A stretch of 64,000 nucleotides of DNA from Cercophora sp. LCS_1. Its lineage: Eukaryota > Ascomycota > Sordariomycetes > Sordariales > Lasiosphaeriaceae. Shown here piece after piece: positions 34,350-46,196 of this stretch. The notes beneath the pieces are model-generated. The model was not told the origin of the DNA, made no database searches, and saw only the letters and a list, made by a program, of their open reading frames with translations. The DNA lies in NCBI GenBank assembly GCA_036250225.1, contig JAPZLL010000004.1:372001-436000 (forward strand), given 5' to 3'. Every line of letters starts with the position of its first letter. Position 1 is the first letter of the stretch. The position numbers and the translations under genes are program-made.

Positions 34350-37300
34350 ATGGCGAGTTACGCGCCAGACGGCACCCAAGACTACGGTGCTGGGTATGGC
34401 GACCCGTACGAGAACGATGAAGGCTACGAGAACGGCGATGGATACGAGGGCCAGGATGTCGCGGAGACGATCACGCCTGAAGATTGTTGGGAGGTGATTT
34501 CGGCCTATTTCGACAAGAAGGGCCTGGTTTCTCAGCAGATCGACTCGTTCAACGAGTTCACAGAGACGACGATCAATCAGCTCATCGGCGAATATGCTGA
34601 CTTGACGCTCGACCATCCGAACCCCGGTGACGACCGAGACCGAGACATTGCGCTGCGAAGATACGACGTTCACTTTGGCAACACGTTGATTTCGAGGCCC
34701 GCCATCACCGAAGCCACCGGCGAGACCGTTTCCCTGCTCCCTTACGAGTGCCGCGACCGTAACCTCACGTATTCGGCACATATGTACTGCCACATCACCA
34801 AGCGTGTACGGGTCGCCATCAACGAGCCAGTCCCGCTGAACGAAATGACCGAGGATCAGCAGGAGTACATGCGGAAGACGGGGGAACACCCTACCACGAT
34901 CAGATGGGAAGAGGAGGATGCTGGTCCGGCCGAGGATGGTGGGGTGAATGACAAGAAGAACAGAATCTTCTTGGGCAAGATGCCAATCATGGTCAAGTCC
35001 AGCATTTGCCACCTCTCGGATGAGGACGATGAATCTCTCTTTGTCCTGAACGAGTGTCCGTACGACCAGGGTGGTTACTTTATTATCAACGGCAGTGAAA
35101 AGGTCTTGATTGCCCAGGAGCGCTCTGCCGCCAATATTGTTCAGGTGTTCAAGAAGCCTCCAGGCGGGAGCGTCTCCTACCAGGCGGAGATTCGGAGTGC
35201 CCTCGAGAAGGGGTCTCGTCTCATCTCGTCACTCCAGATGCGGCTGCACACCAAGGCGGATTCCTCAAAGGGCAGGCTGGCAAATTCCGTCAGTGTTACC
35301 CTGCCGTACGTCAAGGAGGAAGTGTCCCTGGCTATCGTCTTCCGTGCTTTGGGCGTCGTCTCAGACGAAGACATCCTCAACCACATCTGCTACGACCGCA
35401 AGGATACACAGATGTTGGAGGCTCTGCGACCCTGCATCGAGGAGGCGTTCGTTATCCAGGATCGAGAAATCGCCCTGGATTACATCGGCAAGCGTGGTAA
35501 TGGTGGTGCTGGCCAGAATCGCATGAACCGTGTTCGGGCCGCCAAGGACCTTCTCCAGAAGGAGATGCTTCCTCATATCTCCCAAACCGAGGGATGTGAG
35601 ACTAGGAAAGCATTCTTCCTCGGCTACATGGTGCACAAGCTGCTGCAGTGCGCGCTGGGTCGGAGAGACACAGACGACCGAGACCATTTTGGAAAGAAGA
35701 GGTTGGATCTCGCAGGTCCTCTGCTGGCGAAGCTTTTCCGAGGTATCGTCCGCCGTATCACACAAGACCTCATGGGCTACATGAAACGATGCATCGACGG
35801 CAACAAACACTTCCAGCTCGCCCTGGGCATCAAGCCCGGCACGCTCACCAACGGTCTCAAATACTCGCTGGCGACGGGCAATTGGGGTGATCAAAAGAAG
35901 GCGATGAGCTCGACGGCTGGTGTCTCCCAGGTGTTGAACCGCTACACCTTTGCGTCGACACTGTCCCATTTGCGTCGTACAAACACTCCGATCGGCCGCG
36001 ATGGCAAGCTTGCGAAGCCTCGTCAGCTCCACAACACTCATTGGGGCTTGGTTTGCCCTGCCGAAACACCCGAGGGTCAGGCTTGCGGTCTCGTCAAGAA
36101 CTTGTCGTTGATGTGCTACATCAGCGTTGGCACCAATGCGGAGCCGATCGTCGACTTTATGATAGCAAGAAACATGGAAGTTCTGGAGGAGTACGAACCG
36201 CTTCGATATCCCAACGCCACCAAGGTCTTTGTGAATGGCACTTGGGTCGGTGTTGTTCAGGACGCCAAGAGTCTGGTTGGGCTTGTCCAGGGCCTGCGAC
36301 GGTCGAATATTATTTCGTTCGAGGTTTCGCTGGTCAGAGATATCCGAGACCGAGAGTTCAAGATCTTTTCGGACGCCGGTCGTGTCATGCGACCCCTGTT
36401 CGTTGTCGAGCAAGAAGACGGCAACACAGCGAGCGGCGTCGAGCGAGGACAGCTGGTTTTGCGGAAGGAGCATTGTAATAAGTTGGAGCGCGATCGAGAG
36501 ATTGGTAGATTCGACCCCGATTACTACGGCTGGGACGGCCTGCTCCGGGACGGATGTGTCGAGTATCTCGATGCGGAGGAAGAAGAGACAACCATGATCT
36601 GCATGTCTCCAGAAGATCTCGAGATCTTCAGAACGACAAAGATCTTGGGCATCCCCCAGGTCGATGTCGAGGACCCTAGTGCGGGTAACAAGCGCATCCC
36701 GACAAAACTCAATCCAACAACCCACGCGTACACGCACTGCGAAATTCACCCGAGCATGCTGCTCGGCATCTGCGCAAGCATCATTCCTTTCCCCGATCAC
36801 AACCAATCTCCCAGAAACACATACCAGTCCGCCATGGGCAAGCAAGCCATGGGCTTCTTCCTGACAAACTACTCGCGCCGTATGGACACGATGGCCAACA
36901 TTCTGTACTACCCGCAGAAGCCTTTGGCGACCACGCGATCCATGGAGTTCTTGAAATTCCGTGAGCTCCCCGCCGGTCAAAACGCCATTGTTGCCATTGC
37001 TTGCTACTCCGGCTACAATCAGGAAGACTCGGTCATCATGAACCAAAGCAGCATCGACCGAGGTCTGTTCCGAAGCTTGTTCTTCCGATCCTACACAGAC
37101 TGCGAGAAGCGGGTTGGCTTCAATGTCGTCGAGAAATTTGAGAAGCCTACGCGGGCCGACACGTTGCGCCTGAAGCACGGGACCTACGACAAGCTCGACG
37201 AGGACGGCATCATCGCCCCCGGCATCCGTGTTTCTGGTGAGGATATCATTATTGGAAAGACGTCGCCCATCAACCCCGACAACGCTGAACTCGGCCAACG

Positions 37301-38251
37301 CCAAGCGCAGCACGTCAAGCGCGATGCGTCAACACCCCTTCGCAGCACAGAAAGCGGCATTGTGGATTCGGTGATCGTCACTACCAACCAAGACGGCTGC
37401 CGCTATGTCAAGGTCAGGGTCCGAACAACCAAGATCCCTCAGATTGGTGACAAGTTTGCCTCCCGCCACGGCCAAAAGGGCACTATTGGTGTCACGTACC
37501 GGCAGGAGGACATGCCCTTCACCTGCGAGGGCATCACCCCCGACATTATCATCAACCCGCACGCTATCCCGTCTCGTATGACTATTGCCCATTTGATCGA
37601 ATGTCTGCTGTCGAAGGTGGCCACACTCAAGGGTATGGAAGGCGACGCCACGCCATTCACTGAGGTCACGGTCGACTCAGTCTCGGATCTGCTTAGAGCC
37701 CAAGGATACCAGTCCCGCGGCTTCGAGATCATGTATCACGGTCACACAGGTCGCAAGCTGCGGGCCCAAGTCTTCTTCGGCCCGACCTACTACCAGCGTC
37801 TGCGTCACATGGTGGACGACAAGATTCACGCTCGTGCCCGTGGTCCGGTGCAGATCATGACGCGCCAGCCTGTGGAGGGTCGTGCCAGAGATGGTGGTTT
37901 GCGGTTCGGAGAAATGGAACGTGATTGTATGATTGCTCACGGTGCTGCCTCCTTCCTCAAGGAGCGTCTGTTCGAGGTTTCGGATGCATTCCGAGTCCAC
38001 ATTTGCGAGATCTGTGGGTTGATGACACCCATCGCGTAAGTTTTTTTTGTCTGGCGACGACTTGACTATTTACTAACACTCCTCGTAGAAACTTGACGAA
38101 GCAGACCTTTGAGTGCCGTCCTTGCAAGAACAAGACCAAGATTGCGCAAGTTTACATGCCTTACGCGGCAAAGCTGCTGTTCCAGGAGCTGATGTCGATG
38201 AACATCGCCGCCCGCATGTTCACCACTCGGTCTGGCATCAGTGTCCGTTAA
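34350..38251 (+). CDS. RPB2: RNA polymerase II second-largest subunit
   Basis: Catalytic-core subunit of Pol II. Exons 34350-38035 and 38089-38251 (gtaagt...cgtag, TACTAAC branch site) give 1282 aa. Landmarks: HWGLVCPAETPEGQACGLVK, KQAMGFF, the active-site loop GYNQEDSVIMNQSSIDRG (E892, D893), GDKFASRHGQKGTIG, GGLRFGEMERDCMIAHGA, and the C-terminal zinc site HICEICGL before and ECRPCKN after the intron. The N terminus is acidic and Gly/Tyr-rich (YGDPYENDEGYENGDGYEG), as in related fungi. The coding sequence is intact, so this is a strong phylogenetic marker for placing the organism. Confidence 0.98.
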
Positions 38252-38703
38252 AAAAGGAGGCTTGGAGGCTGGACGATAAGAAAATCCGTTGCATGGGAGG
38301 TCGTTTTGGCGTCAGAGGCATGGGGTTTCCTTGATGATATGTCAGTTTTATCTCACTGGGTTCTGACTTTGCGCTCATGTGTCTTTGATCCATAGGGTCC
38401 TAGATCACAGAGTTTGTTTTTTCCATAACCCGGGGGGGCCAGCGCATGAGCTTTGGGAGAGAGATTGTGTATTTAATGTGTACAAGAAATAAAACAGACT
38501 GCACGTCTGACCATTGACCCTATCCATGAACAGGCTTCCCGCAGTATCGTACAACATCTGACTCCAGACTCGTCTCTATCTCTCGCTTGCTGTAGTATGC
38601 AACTTGGAGGCTACTGCTCCTCCGGCTTTGTCCGGCGTGGACTTTGCCCAGCGCAGCCTTCTCTAGCCAACCAGTCAGGCTATTTTCGATCCATCACTGC
38701 GTG
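38252..38703. other. Convergent 3' flanks of RPB2 and PET117
   Basis: No gene. It contains an AATAAA-like element near 38489 (agaaataaaacag) and a G-rich run near 38433. Confidence 0.4.
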
Positions 38704-39048
38704 CTACCTCCCTGGCGGTGTCTCCGGCCCCCCTGGCGCCTCGGACGTGCTGTCGCGCACCGTCTGCACCTTCTTGTACTCGGCCTCGAGCTTTCGCTGC
38801 AGATCAAAATCGAGTTGTCGTTCCCGCTTGATACGCTGTTGTTCGATATCGCGAATAACGCCCTGGTGCATGGCCTGTTGAGAAAAAGATGGTCAGCATT
38901 TTTCTTCTTCCCCCAATCCCCCAATTGACGACGGATTTGTCTTCATCTTTACCTCCTTCTCGGTCTTTTGCTGGTAATGCACAAAAACCACCATGCCCGC
39001 CGCAAAAGTGGACATCCCCAGGAGCGTGAGCTTCGAAGCGCGAGACAT
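38704..39048 (-). CDS. PET117: Pet117, cytochrome c oxidase assembly factor
   Basis: Exons 39048-38953 and 38874-38704, phase 0, 88 aa. It starts MSRASKLTLLG with a single N-terminal membrane segment (MSTFAAGMVVFVHYQ). The conserved basic/acidic helix follows: AMHQGVIRDIEQQRIKRERQ. Pet117 is a small mitochondrial inner-membrane protein that works with Pet191/Cox15 in complex IV assembly. The C-terminal 20 residues are Pro/Glu-rich and variable. Confidence 0.92.
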
Positions 39049-39433
39049 TGTTTTGGTTTGGCTGGACCGTTCACAAACCAAAAAAAAAACGGGAACGAGG
39101 TTTCTCGAATAGGATCGTCATCCCGCTTCCCGTGGCGTGGGTGCAGTCGCGGCAGGCAAAACCGAGCAGCTGCGAACAGGGGGGGGGGGGGGGAAGCTTC
39201 CACCATCTGTCTGCCCCACTTCAGCCGCCCGCTGCGAGCGTGGGGACCTTGTCGATTGCGCGTGTGTGCCTTGGCCTTCTTCAACTGCGTCTCTTCTTGA
39301 GGGAAAAGGAGCACCACCTATCGCATTGACACACCCACGACGACGAATACTCCGAGGATAACTTGCGCTCGCTTCTTTCCTTGAGATTTTCTACTTTTGT
39401 ACCTGATTCCTTGCACGCAAACCCTCCGCAGAT
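39049..39433. promoter_or_regulatory. Shared divergent upstream region of PET117 and VMA10
   Basis: 385 bp between two divergent ATGs. It contains a G15 homopolymer (39179-39193) near its centre. Such tracts can exclude nucleosomes and are also error-prone in assembly. Promoter role is inferred from gene orientation. Confidence 0.45.
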
Positions 39434-40123
39434 ATGGTAAATCGGTTCCTGGTGAGATGGGGGGGAGGAGCTCTTCGTGCGCTGACATTGTGACAGTCAG
39501 CCCAGAACTCCGCGGGCATTCAGACCCTGCTTGATGTATGGATGATTCCTAGCTGAAGGAGATTGGAATGGGATACTGATGGGCGATAACAGGCCGAGAG
39601 GGAGGCGTCTAAGATCGTCCAGAAGGGTATGTCGTCACCGGCACTGGCATCAGTATCAGCTTGACAGTGGCGGCGGTGGATAGAGGGACAATCGCTAACA
39701 ATGTTCACAGCTCGAGAATGTATGCGCTACACTTCCCCGGTCGAATCCCGACGACGTCCCTTGAGGAACGAGAGCTATCGGCTGACAAGAAGCGACGTAT
39801 AGACCGCACGAAAAAGGTGAAGGAGGCTCGCGACGAGGCCAAGAAAGAAATCGATGCATACCGCGCTGAGAAGGAGGCCGAGTTCAAGAAGTTTGAGGCT
39901 GAGGTGAGGACTTCTCATTAGTCACGATTGCGCGCCGCCTCAGACGCTGACTTGACGGGGATGATAGCACACACAAGGCAACAAGGCCGCCGAGGACGCA
40001 GCAGATAAGGAGGCCGACGCTAAGATCGTGGAAATTAAGGCTGCTGGCAAGAAGGGCCAGGACAAGGTTGTGAAGGATCTGCTGGCCGCTGTGTTTGACG
40101 TCAACCCAACCCCTGTCGCCTGA
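39434..40123 (+). CDS. VMA10: V-type ATPase subunit G
   Basis: Six exons: 39434-39436, 39497-39535, 39593-39626, 39711-39719, 39803-39903 and 39968-40123. All have GT-AG borders and consistent phase, giving 113 aa. It reads MSAQNSAGIQTLLDAEREAS, KIVQKAREYRTKKVKEARDE and FKKFEAE, then a lysine-rich second half. This is the peripheral-stalk subunit G pattern: a long charged helix paired with subunit E. It supports acidification of vacuoles. Exon 1 is only the ATG and exon 4 is a 9-nt microexon, so simple gene callers can miss the 5' half. Confidence 0.93.
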
Positions 40124-40417
40124 GGTGATGCATCTGGAAGAACTAGAATGCGGGTGTCCGGGATGTCGAGCCGGTGTTGGGAGTTGTTACCTTGCTCGAG
40201 GACTATCTACAGCTGTTTAACTGCCGGGCGCGGACGTCTGGGAGGGACAGGACGAGTCTTGATGCTTGCTTCGTCGTACGGATAGAGCCCCTGAGTTGGA
40301 GCGGCATTGCTTCGTAATGAGAGCCAGCTAAGGCTCTGTGGTATCTCTGGTATTGACTACTGTACATTTCCCTATCCTACTAGTGCTTCGACCCGCCAGC
40401 CAGCCCGGTGCCCGGTG
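40124..40417. other. Convergent 3' flanks of VMA10 and the CTNNBL1-like gene
   Basis: Short spacer; nothing recognised. Confidence 0.4.
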
Positions 40418-42299
40418 TTATCTCAGAAACTGGGCCAGCGTGGACAACATCTCCCGAGTGTCCTTGCCCTCGTCCGGGTCGACGTCTATGCCATCGATCT
40501 GCTCCTGGATCGTGGTCCGGATCACATCAACAGTCTCATCTCGGTCTGCGAGCAGAGCTTGGATCTTTTTCCGCGCGCCGTCATCCTCGGCAATAAGCCA
40601 TGCAAGGATCACGTCGATAGTTTGCAGACAAAAGAGACCTGCATCCAGGCGGCGCGAAAACCAATCGTCGACCATTTCTTCTTTCTCCTCGGCATCCATC
40701 CCCTTCTGCTCGTCTTTGATCTGCTCGTCCACAGCGCCGACCCTGGAGCCGTACTCTCGTCGCAGCTTGACGAGCTTCTCGGTCTTTTCGTAGTCCTTCT
40801 CTACGAACTTGGCCAGGGTTCGTATCCTCTCGGCCGAGTCGGCTGGGAGCAGTCGCAACATGGAGGCAAAGATGCCCACCAGGTGTTCTGTTGTCTGGTT
40901 GTCGTGTTTCTTGATGAACATGGTGAAGATCGTCTTCAGGCCGCCCGCGTCGACAACCTTCTGACAGACATCTGCGCCACCCGAACCTCCCGCCGCGTGG
41001 TCAAGCAACCGCAGTGACGCCGATTTGCTTAGCTTTCCCTCCTTGAGCATGATCAAACACAGCTCAACACCTTCTGCCTCCACGAACTTTGTTTTCCCCA
41101 CGGGCTCGTCGGTGATACATGCCAGCGCCTCAAACAAGTTCTCCATGTACTCCTCCTCGTCCCCGCCCTTCTCAGGGTCCCGTTTCCTGTACGCTGCCAC
41201 AAGCTGCAGCATCTCATCAACAGCATTCAGCCCCGCCAGCCTCCTCCTGTTCGCCCCCGAGCTCTGCACCAGAATAGCCAGGATCTCAGCAGCATACTGC
41301 TTATTCTGCGTCACCGGCCTCTCGTTCTTGGCCGCCCTCGCAAGCAACCACTGCAACAGCGCCTCATCCTCGCCCACCTTCTCCGCCGTGTCTGCCCTCG
41401 AACACAAGTTCTCCACGACGTTGAGCGCATGATACACCCCAGCGCGATCCGCCTCCTGCCTTTCATCCAACCGCCCAAAGTTGCTCACCAGCAACCCCAG
41501 CAAATCGGCCTCGAGCAACGCGTCGACCAACGCACTCCATTGTTCTTCAGTCGCAGCGACATCCTCCCCCGTCAGCTCGCTGACAATCTCGACCGCATCA
41601 ATCGCAATATCCGTATTCTCATGCGCCAACAACCCAACCAAACTGCCCACGCACCCGAGCTTCGCAAAATCAGCATACAGCTCGGGATGCTCGCCCAGGA
41701 TGGAAAGCGCCTTGATCGACGCGTCCAGATCAGCCTCGGAATCGATGAATTTCGCCGGCTCGTCCTCGTGTCGTGCGCGCAGCTCGGCGTTGCGCGTGAT
41801 GCGCTTCTCGAACCCCAGCGCTGTCTTTTTCAGCCATGAGAGGTCAATCTTTTCGTCTGCCGGCGCGGCGTTGGTGTCGTCATCATTCATGAAGTCGAGG
41901 ATCTCTTTTTCTTGCGCGGTGATGCCGCCGCCGAAGAAACGACCTTCTTCGTCGTCGCCGTCTTCGTCGTCATCTGCGGGAAGGGCGGGGCCATAGTCGT
42001 CTTCGTCTTCGGCGGGGGGAGGCGCCGGGCCGGCTTCGAGGTCGTCTTCGACTTGGGCTTGGGGACGGGATCGGGAGGGGCCGTTGGAGAGTTTTGCGGA
42101 TTTGTAGATTTCGGCTGGTGGGGGAGGGTAGTTAGATGGTGGAATGCTCAAAGGAGAGAGAGGAAGGAGACGAACTTGGATCGCGGACAGGGTCGAGTTT
42201 GCGCTTGGAGGGGAGGCCGGAGCTCTGGAGGTTGTTAGGACTGCGAGATCGGGTTGGGGGGGGGTCATGTACCTTGAAGATATCTTCAATACTGGCCAT
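40418..42299 (-). CDS. Beta-catenin-like protein 1 (CTNNBL1) orthologue
   Basis: Exons 42299-42176 and 42114-40418 (gttcgt...caccag, TCTAAC branch site) give 606 aa. The N-terminal segment MASIEDIF...KRKLDPVRDP and the joined TEIYKSAK are the family's conserved opening, followed by an acidic insert. From DLSWLKKTALGFEKRI onward it is the armadillo-like CTNNBL domain (LSILGEHPELYADFAKLG, NTDIAIDAVEIVSELTGED, CLIMLKEGKLSKSASLRLLD). CTNNBL1 is a spliceosome-associated (Prp19/CDC5L complex) nuclear protein. It is intact and slightly longer than the human protein (563 aa). Confidence 0.94.
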
Positions 42300-42771
42300 T
42301 GTGGAATTGGAGCTAGCCAACTGAAAATCGTGAATTGGATGGAGAAGTTGATGGAGGTCGCTCTGTTTGCGTTTGCGCCGCCGGCAAAACGAGGCGAGAG
42401 TTTGTATTCGACTTGTTTGGGACTAGCGTCGGCAGGCAACGATGGGGGTCCCACCAAGCTGTCGGGCCGTGGGGCGCTGCCGTCATCTTTCCAGTGGACG
42501 ATTCCAGGGCCGGTCCAGCGCTCATCGGGTGCCAGGACTGCCGCGCCAACTCAGCGGGATTCACACACGCGCGGTGACACACACACACACACATCAAATT
42601 AGACTTGCAGAGAAACAGTGGCTCCTTAAACCTTTCGGACTCATATATAAACATTTTTCCCTTGGGTTGTTTGCCTGCACGATTCTTCTTCTACATCTTC
42701 TCACACCTGGCTTCCCCATCTCGAGTTCTCGATTCGCCAACCTGAAGGTCGAATTGCGCCCAACCATTGAC
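42300..42771. promoter_or_regulatory. Shared divergent upstream region of CTNNBL1-like and histidine phosphatase genes
   Basis: It contains a short CA microsatellite (42576-42593) and a TATATAA-like element near 42643-42650, about 125 nt upstream of the phosphatase ATG. Confidence 0.45.
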
Positions 42772-43518
42772 ATGCCGCCCACAATCATCCTCGTCCGCCA
42801 CGCCGAGGCGTTACACAACGAAACCAATATGTGCCCCCACCAACTGTACAGATAATATTCCAACTGACAACCCCCACGAAATTGGAGCCTCCACGACCCC
42901 AAGCTTACAGAGCTAGGCCGCAGCCAATGTCGAGACCTCCGCAAGGACCTGATGGGACGAATTCCCAAAGAACTCGACGTCGGCTTGATCATCGTCAGTC
43001 CCATGATCAGAACCATTGAGACAGCCCTCCTGGCATTTGGCCGTCTCGTCAAGAGCGGTGTCCCCATCCAAGCCCACGCCGGCTGGCAAGAGAACTCGGC
43101 CAAGCCATGCGATACTGGTTCCTCGATCGAGAAAGTCAGCGCAATGTTCCCAGAAGTTGACTTTGGCCATGTCGATCCCGTCTTCCCGGACAAGGCCTCC
43201 CCAGCGGGAGCCAAGTACAGCTACACCAAGCAGGCGATTGTGGCTCGTGGCAAGTCGGTGCTACAAGAACTTCATGACCGACCGGAGAAGGCTATCATTG
43301 TTGTGTCGCACTCGGGGTTCCTGAGGCTTGGTGTTACTGGGCATTACTTTATCAATGCGGATTACAGGATATTTGACTTTGTGGAGGGAGAGGAGGGGGG
43401 GTTCGCGTTGAAGCAGTGGGAGTCGACCAAGGCTGGAGGCTTGGGCAGGAGTTGGGAGAGAATGGTGCCCATTGGGGATGGGTTGCCTGAGGATTCGTCT
43501 GTGGTAGGGCAATCTTAG
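42772..43518 (+). CDS. Histidine phosphatase (phosphoglycerate-mutase-like) protein
   Basis: Exons 42772-42830 and 42888-43518 give 229 aa. The intron (gtgccc...attggag, CTGAC branch site) restores the family sequence: MPPTIILVRHAEALHNETN joins LHDPKLTELGRSQCRDL. H10 of the RHA motif is the phospho-accepting histidine. The second catalytic His is in IIVVSHSGFLRL. Members hydrolyse phosphate esters on sugars, nucleotides or proteins. There is no signal peptide, so it should be cytosolic. The exact substrate is unknown. Confidence 0.9.
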
Positions 43519-43634
43519 CTGAGTATGGCCAACTCAGGTCCGCGGCTTCTTTTGGTTTCCCTCCTTCGTGGACTTAAAAGGGGAGGGGGTGTGAATGCTA
43601 GTAAGCAGAGAGCAAGCGACTTTTTTTCTCCTCC

Positions 43635-43714
43635 GGTTGTGCAGTTCGTACAAGGCGAAGGGGTGTTTTGTTTTGTTAACCCCCAATATCGGCAAAGAGG
43701 ACAGCAGAGAGCTT
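43635..43714 (+). repeat. 80-bp dispersed repeat, copy 1
   Basis: It aligns without gaps to 49615-49694, with 8 mismatches in 80 (90%). It lies 117 nt past the phosphatase stop codon. The other copy sits inside an LTR-like remnant, so this is probably a retroelement fragment. Confidence 0.75.
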
Positions 43715-43811
43715 AGCAAACATTACTATCGTCTTGAGTTCGAGATGTCACCACTGACAAAGACCACCAAGACAGCAGCGTAGCTGTGTGTCATGGGTCA
43801 GCACATCATCT

Positions 43812-44797
43812 TCATCTCTCGCGAATCGTGGGGACGTACGCCGCGGTTGCTCCGAAGATCTCAGCCCTCCTTGCATTTGTAATGAGCCCAACACTGGCGG
43901 CGAAAACAGCGGTAAATGCAGCCATCATGACAAGTTTAGACTTGTCTCCTTGGGCGTAGTAAAGACCCAGAATGGGGCCAATGAGTAGGATGGCGGCTAT
44001 GACGGTGTTGATGGCGGCAACGGCAGCGATGATTGTTTTCCCGTTGAATCTGCCGATGCGAACGTCACCATCCCGGGAGAGCTCTTCCTCAAGAGGCCAG
44101 TGCCTTCGCAATAAGAGTGATAGATAGTCTGCGTCGGGAACGTTGCCAAGCCCAACCAAGTCATTTTCATCGTCGAGAAAGTGCTTGCACAACCCCCCCA
44201 GAACTGGATGTGGGCTTTGAAACCAGTGTCTGTATGCGCTGACCGTTCTGGAGGGCGGTCGTCGCAGCTTTGCGATCTCATTCTGTAGCAGAACCGCCTC
44301 GTCTATTAAGTGGTCAGCTGGGGCGAGGGGGGCACGGTAAATAACAGAAAAGAAAAAAGCTACATACGGTACTCTTTGACTTTTTCGCGAATTTTCAAGA
44401 TGAGCTCCATTCGGCGCCGCGCTTCCTCATCTCCCCTGCCAAATCGCACGACGAGTTGTTCCCAGGTGCTGGCTAGATCCTTGGCATCGAGGTCCCCTTC
44501 TGCAAATCTGAGCACATCCTCTTCGTCAATTTTTTCAAGATCCCTTTCTAGGGCAAACAGTTCTGCTTGGAGGTAGAGGAGGTTGCGGGCGCCCAACTCG
44601 CCAAACTTGCGGTAGATAGAAGTGTCGTTGTCCGCGTCAAGGGTAATCCATTGCGCAAGTTGTGCGAACCCTTCCTTCCTCTTTAGATTTGTTGTGGTCT
44701 GTACATTCATTATGCTTTGCCAGTGCTCGAACTTGACAGAGGAGAAGGCGCTGATACGCTCATGAAATGGACAAAACACATCTGTCTCAGGCTGCAT
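43812..44797 (-). CDS. DUF6594-type membrane protein
   Basis: Exons 44797-44368 and 44302-43812 (gtatgt...taatag) give 306 aa. The first ATG in frame is at 44797; upstream exons are possible. The pattern is that of the fungal DUF6594 family: EGFAQLAQWI, then GARNLLYLQAELFALERDLE, a helical linker, HEAVLLQNEIAKLRRPPSRT, and NDLVGL. Two or three hydrophobic segments end it (TIIAAVAAINTVIAAILLIG, LVMMAAFTAVFAASVGLITN). Members are common in Pezizomycotina accessory regions and their function is unknown. It is transcribed divergently from the double-retropepsin gene with only 216 bp between the ATGs. Confidence 0.82.
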
Positions 44798-45013
44798 AGC
44801 CGCCGTGGCGTTTTTGGCGACCTGTTCGGCAGGCACTCACAAGCCACTTTCCCTCTGGGTCTCAGCTTTCATTTACTCGCGCGCCTTTTGGACAGAATCT
44901 GCCTGTCACGTGGGGTTGGCTGAAATTGGACTCCTGAATCTCAACTTCCTGGTGCTCTGAGCCCGAAGCGTTCTCCCTTCGTTCACCTCATTGCGTTTCG
45001 ACTGGTCAGTAAC
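44798..45013. promoter_or_regulatory. 216-bp shared divergent upstream region
   Basis: It separates the ATGs of the DUF6594 and double-retropepsin genes. No clear TATA box. Shared control is inferred from the short spacing. Confidence 0.4.
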
Positions 45014-46196
45014 ATGCCCCCATCCGCATCAATGCTAAAGCAAGCAATCGGACGGCGTGATGTGGAGGGATACGTCAACAGAATCCCAGTTAAAGGGTTC
45101 CGGGACACTGGAGCCGACGTTTCCTTCATCTCACCACAGCTGGTCAGCAAACTTGGATTCGCTCCCGACAGCCAGGTGCGACGCGACATCCGATTACCCA
45201 ATGGCCGCTTGATTATGTCGCCGGGAATGGTCAACGTTCCATGGATGTTCAAGGGCGAGACAGCTCCAAGCATACATGTAATTTCGTGTTGGATTCTCCC
45301 CGGGTTGACTTGCGATGTCGTCATTGGAAAGCCATTCTTATCTGGACTCTCGGACACAGACCTACGGGTAATCGGGTTGCTCAATGGCCAGCCAACGCTA
45401 GCCCTGCCGGATACTGGTTCGGATCTCATGCTCGTCTCTCGCGAATATTCTCAGACACGAGGTCTTGAAATTGACTGGAGTGAAGGAAGCCGTTGTGCGA
45501 TCGAGTATGCTGATGGAAGTCTTGGCTGGACTTCTGGCATTGCCAGGGATGTGGAATGGGCCGTGGGCGACTCGACGGTCCAGTGCAACTTTCATGTTTT
45601 GGATGGTTTGTCTGTTGATGTGGTTCTGAGTAACGACTACCTCTATCAGATGGACACCTTCGCAGCCCACGCAGGACACTTTGTAGAACTTTCGTCTCAA
45701 GAGGAAAGGACTTTCTGTTACAAAATCCGTGGCTTCAAGACCAGGATTTCAAATCGGCCCAGCATCGCTGGGGCAGTGGTTGACGGTTAGTCCCCCCAAA
45801 ACGCAAAAAAATTGAAGCAACAAAACAAGTAAAGAGTGGTCGGCTTACAACGCAGCAGTCACATCACCAGATGCATTCGGTCCATCCATGTTGCGGCAAG
45901 AATGGGCTACCAGGGATCGTGTCCGCGATGAGATCGCAAACCTTCCAGCATCACGACAGGCTGCGGCGCGTCAGGCGGAGACGGAACGACAGCTCAGGTG
46001 GGAAGAGCTAAGAAAGGCGCATGAGCTCAGGTGGAGATCAGTGCTGCCAATTACAGCCTCGACTCAGGGCACCCGCAGCGGAGCGGTCCCTATTGGAGCG
46101 GTAGTATCAGGCAGCCCCGCATCAACACAAACGAAACACGGGAAATGGCGGGCTTGGATTGAACGGATCAAGATTCGTTTTAGTCTAAGGGGCTAA
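45014..46196 (+). CDS. Tandem double retropepsin-like aspartic protease protein
   Basis: Exons 45014-45785 and 45856-46196 (gttagt...cgcag) give 370 aa. Two successive retropepsin-like units are visible. Unit 1 has GFRDTGADVSFIS (D31-T-G) and later DVVIGKPFL (101-109). Unit 2 has ALPDTGSDLMLVS (D133-T-G) and later VDVVLSNDYL. The DTG motifs are 102 residues apart. Retroviral-type proteases carry one such lobe and dimerise; here both lobes are on one chain. A charged coiled-coil-like helix follows (about 275-320), then a basic amphipathic end (KWRAWIERIKIRFSLRG). There is no reverse transcriptase, integrase or signal peptide. It is probably a domesticated retroelement-type protease; activity is inferred. 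Confidence 0.75.

Noticed and set aside
35361..37313. 650-codon minus-strand frame across RPB2
   Set aside because: It is the antisense shadow of RPB2, which has the conserved protein on the plus strand.
42242..42273. Possible 32-nt intron near the start of the CTNNBL1-like gene (gtacat...tcgcag)
   Set aside because: Too short for a normal fungal intron, and reading through keeps the frame, so it was treated as coding.
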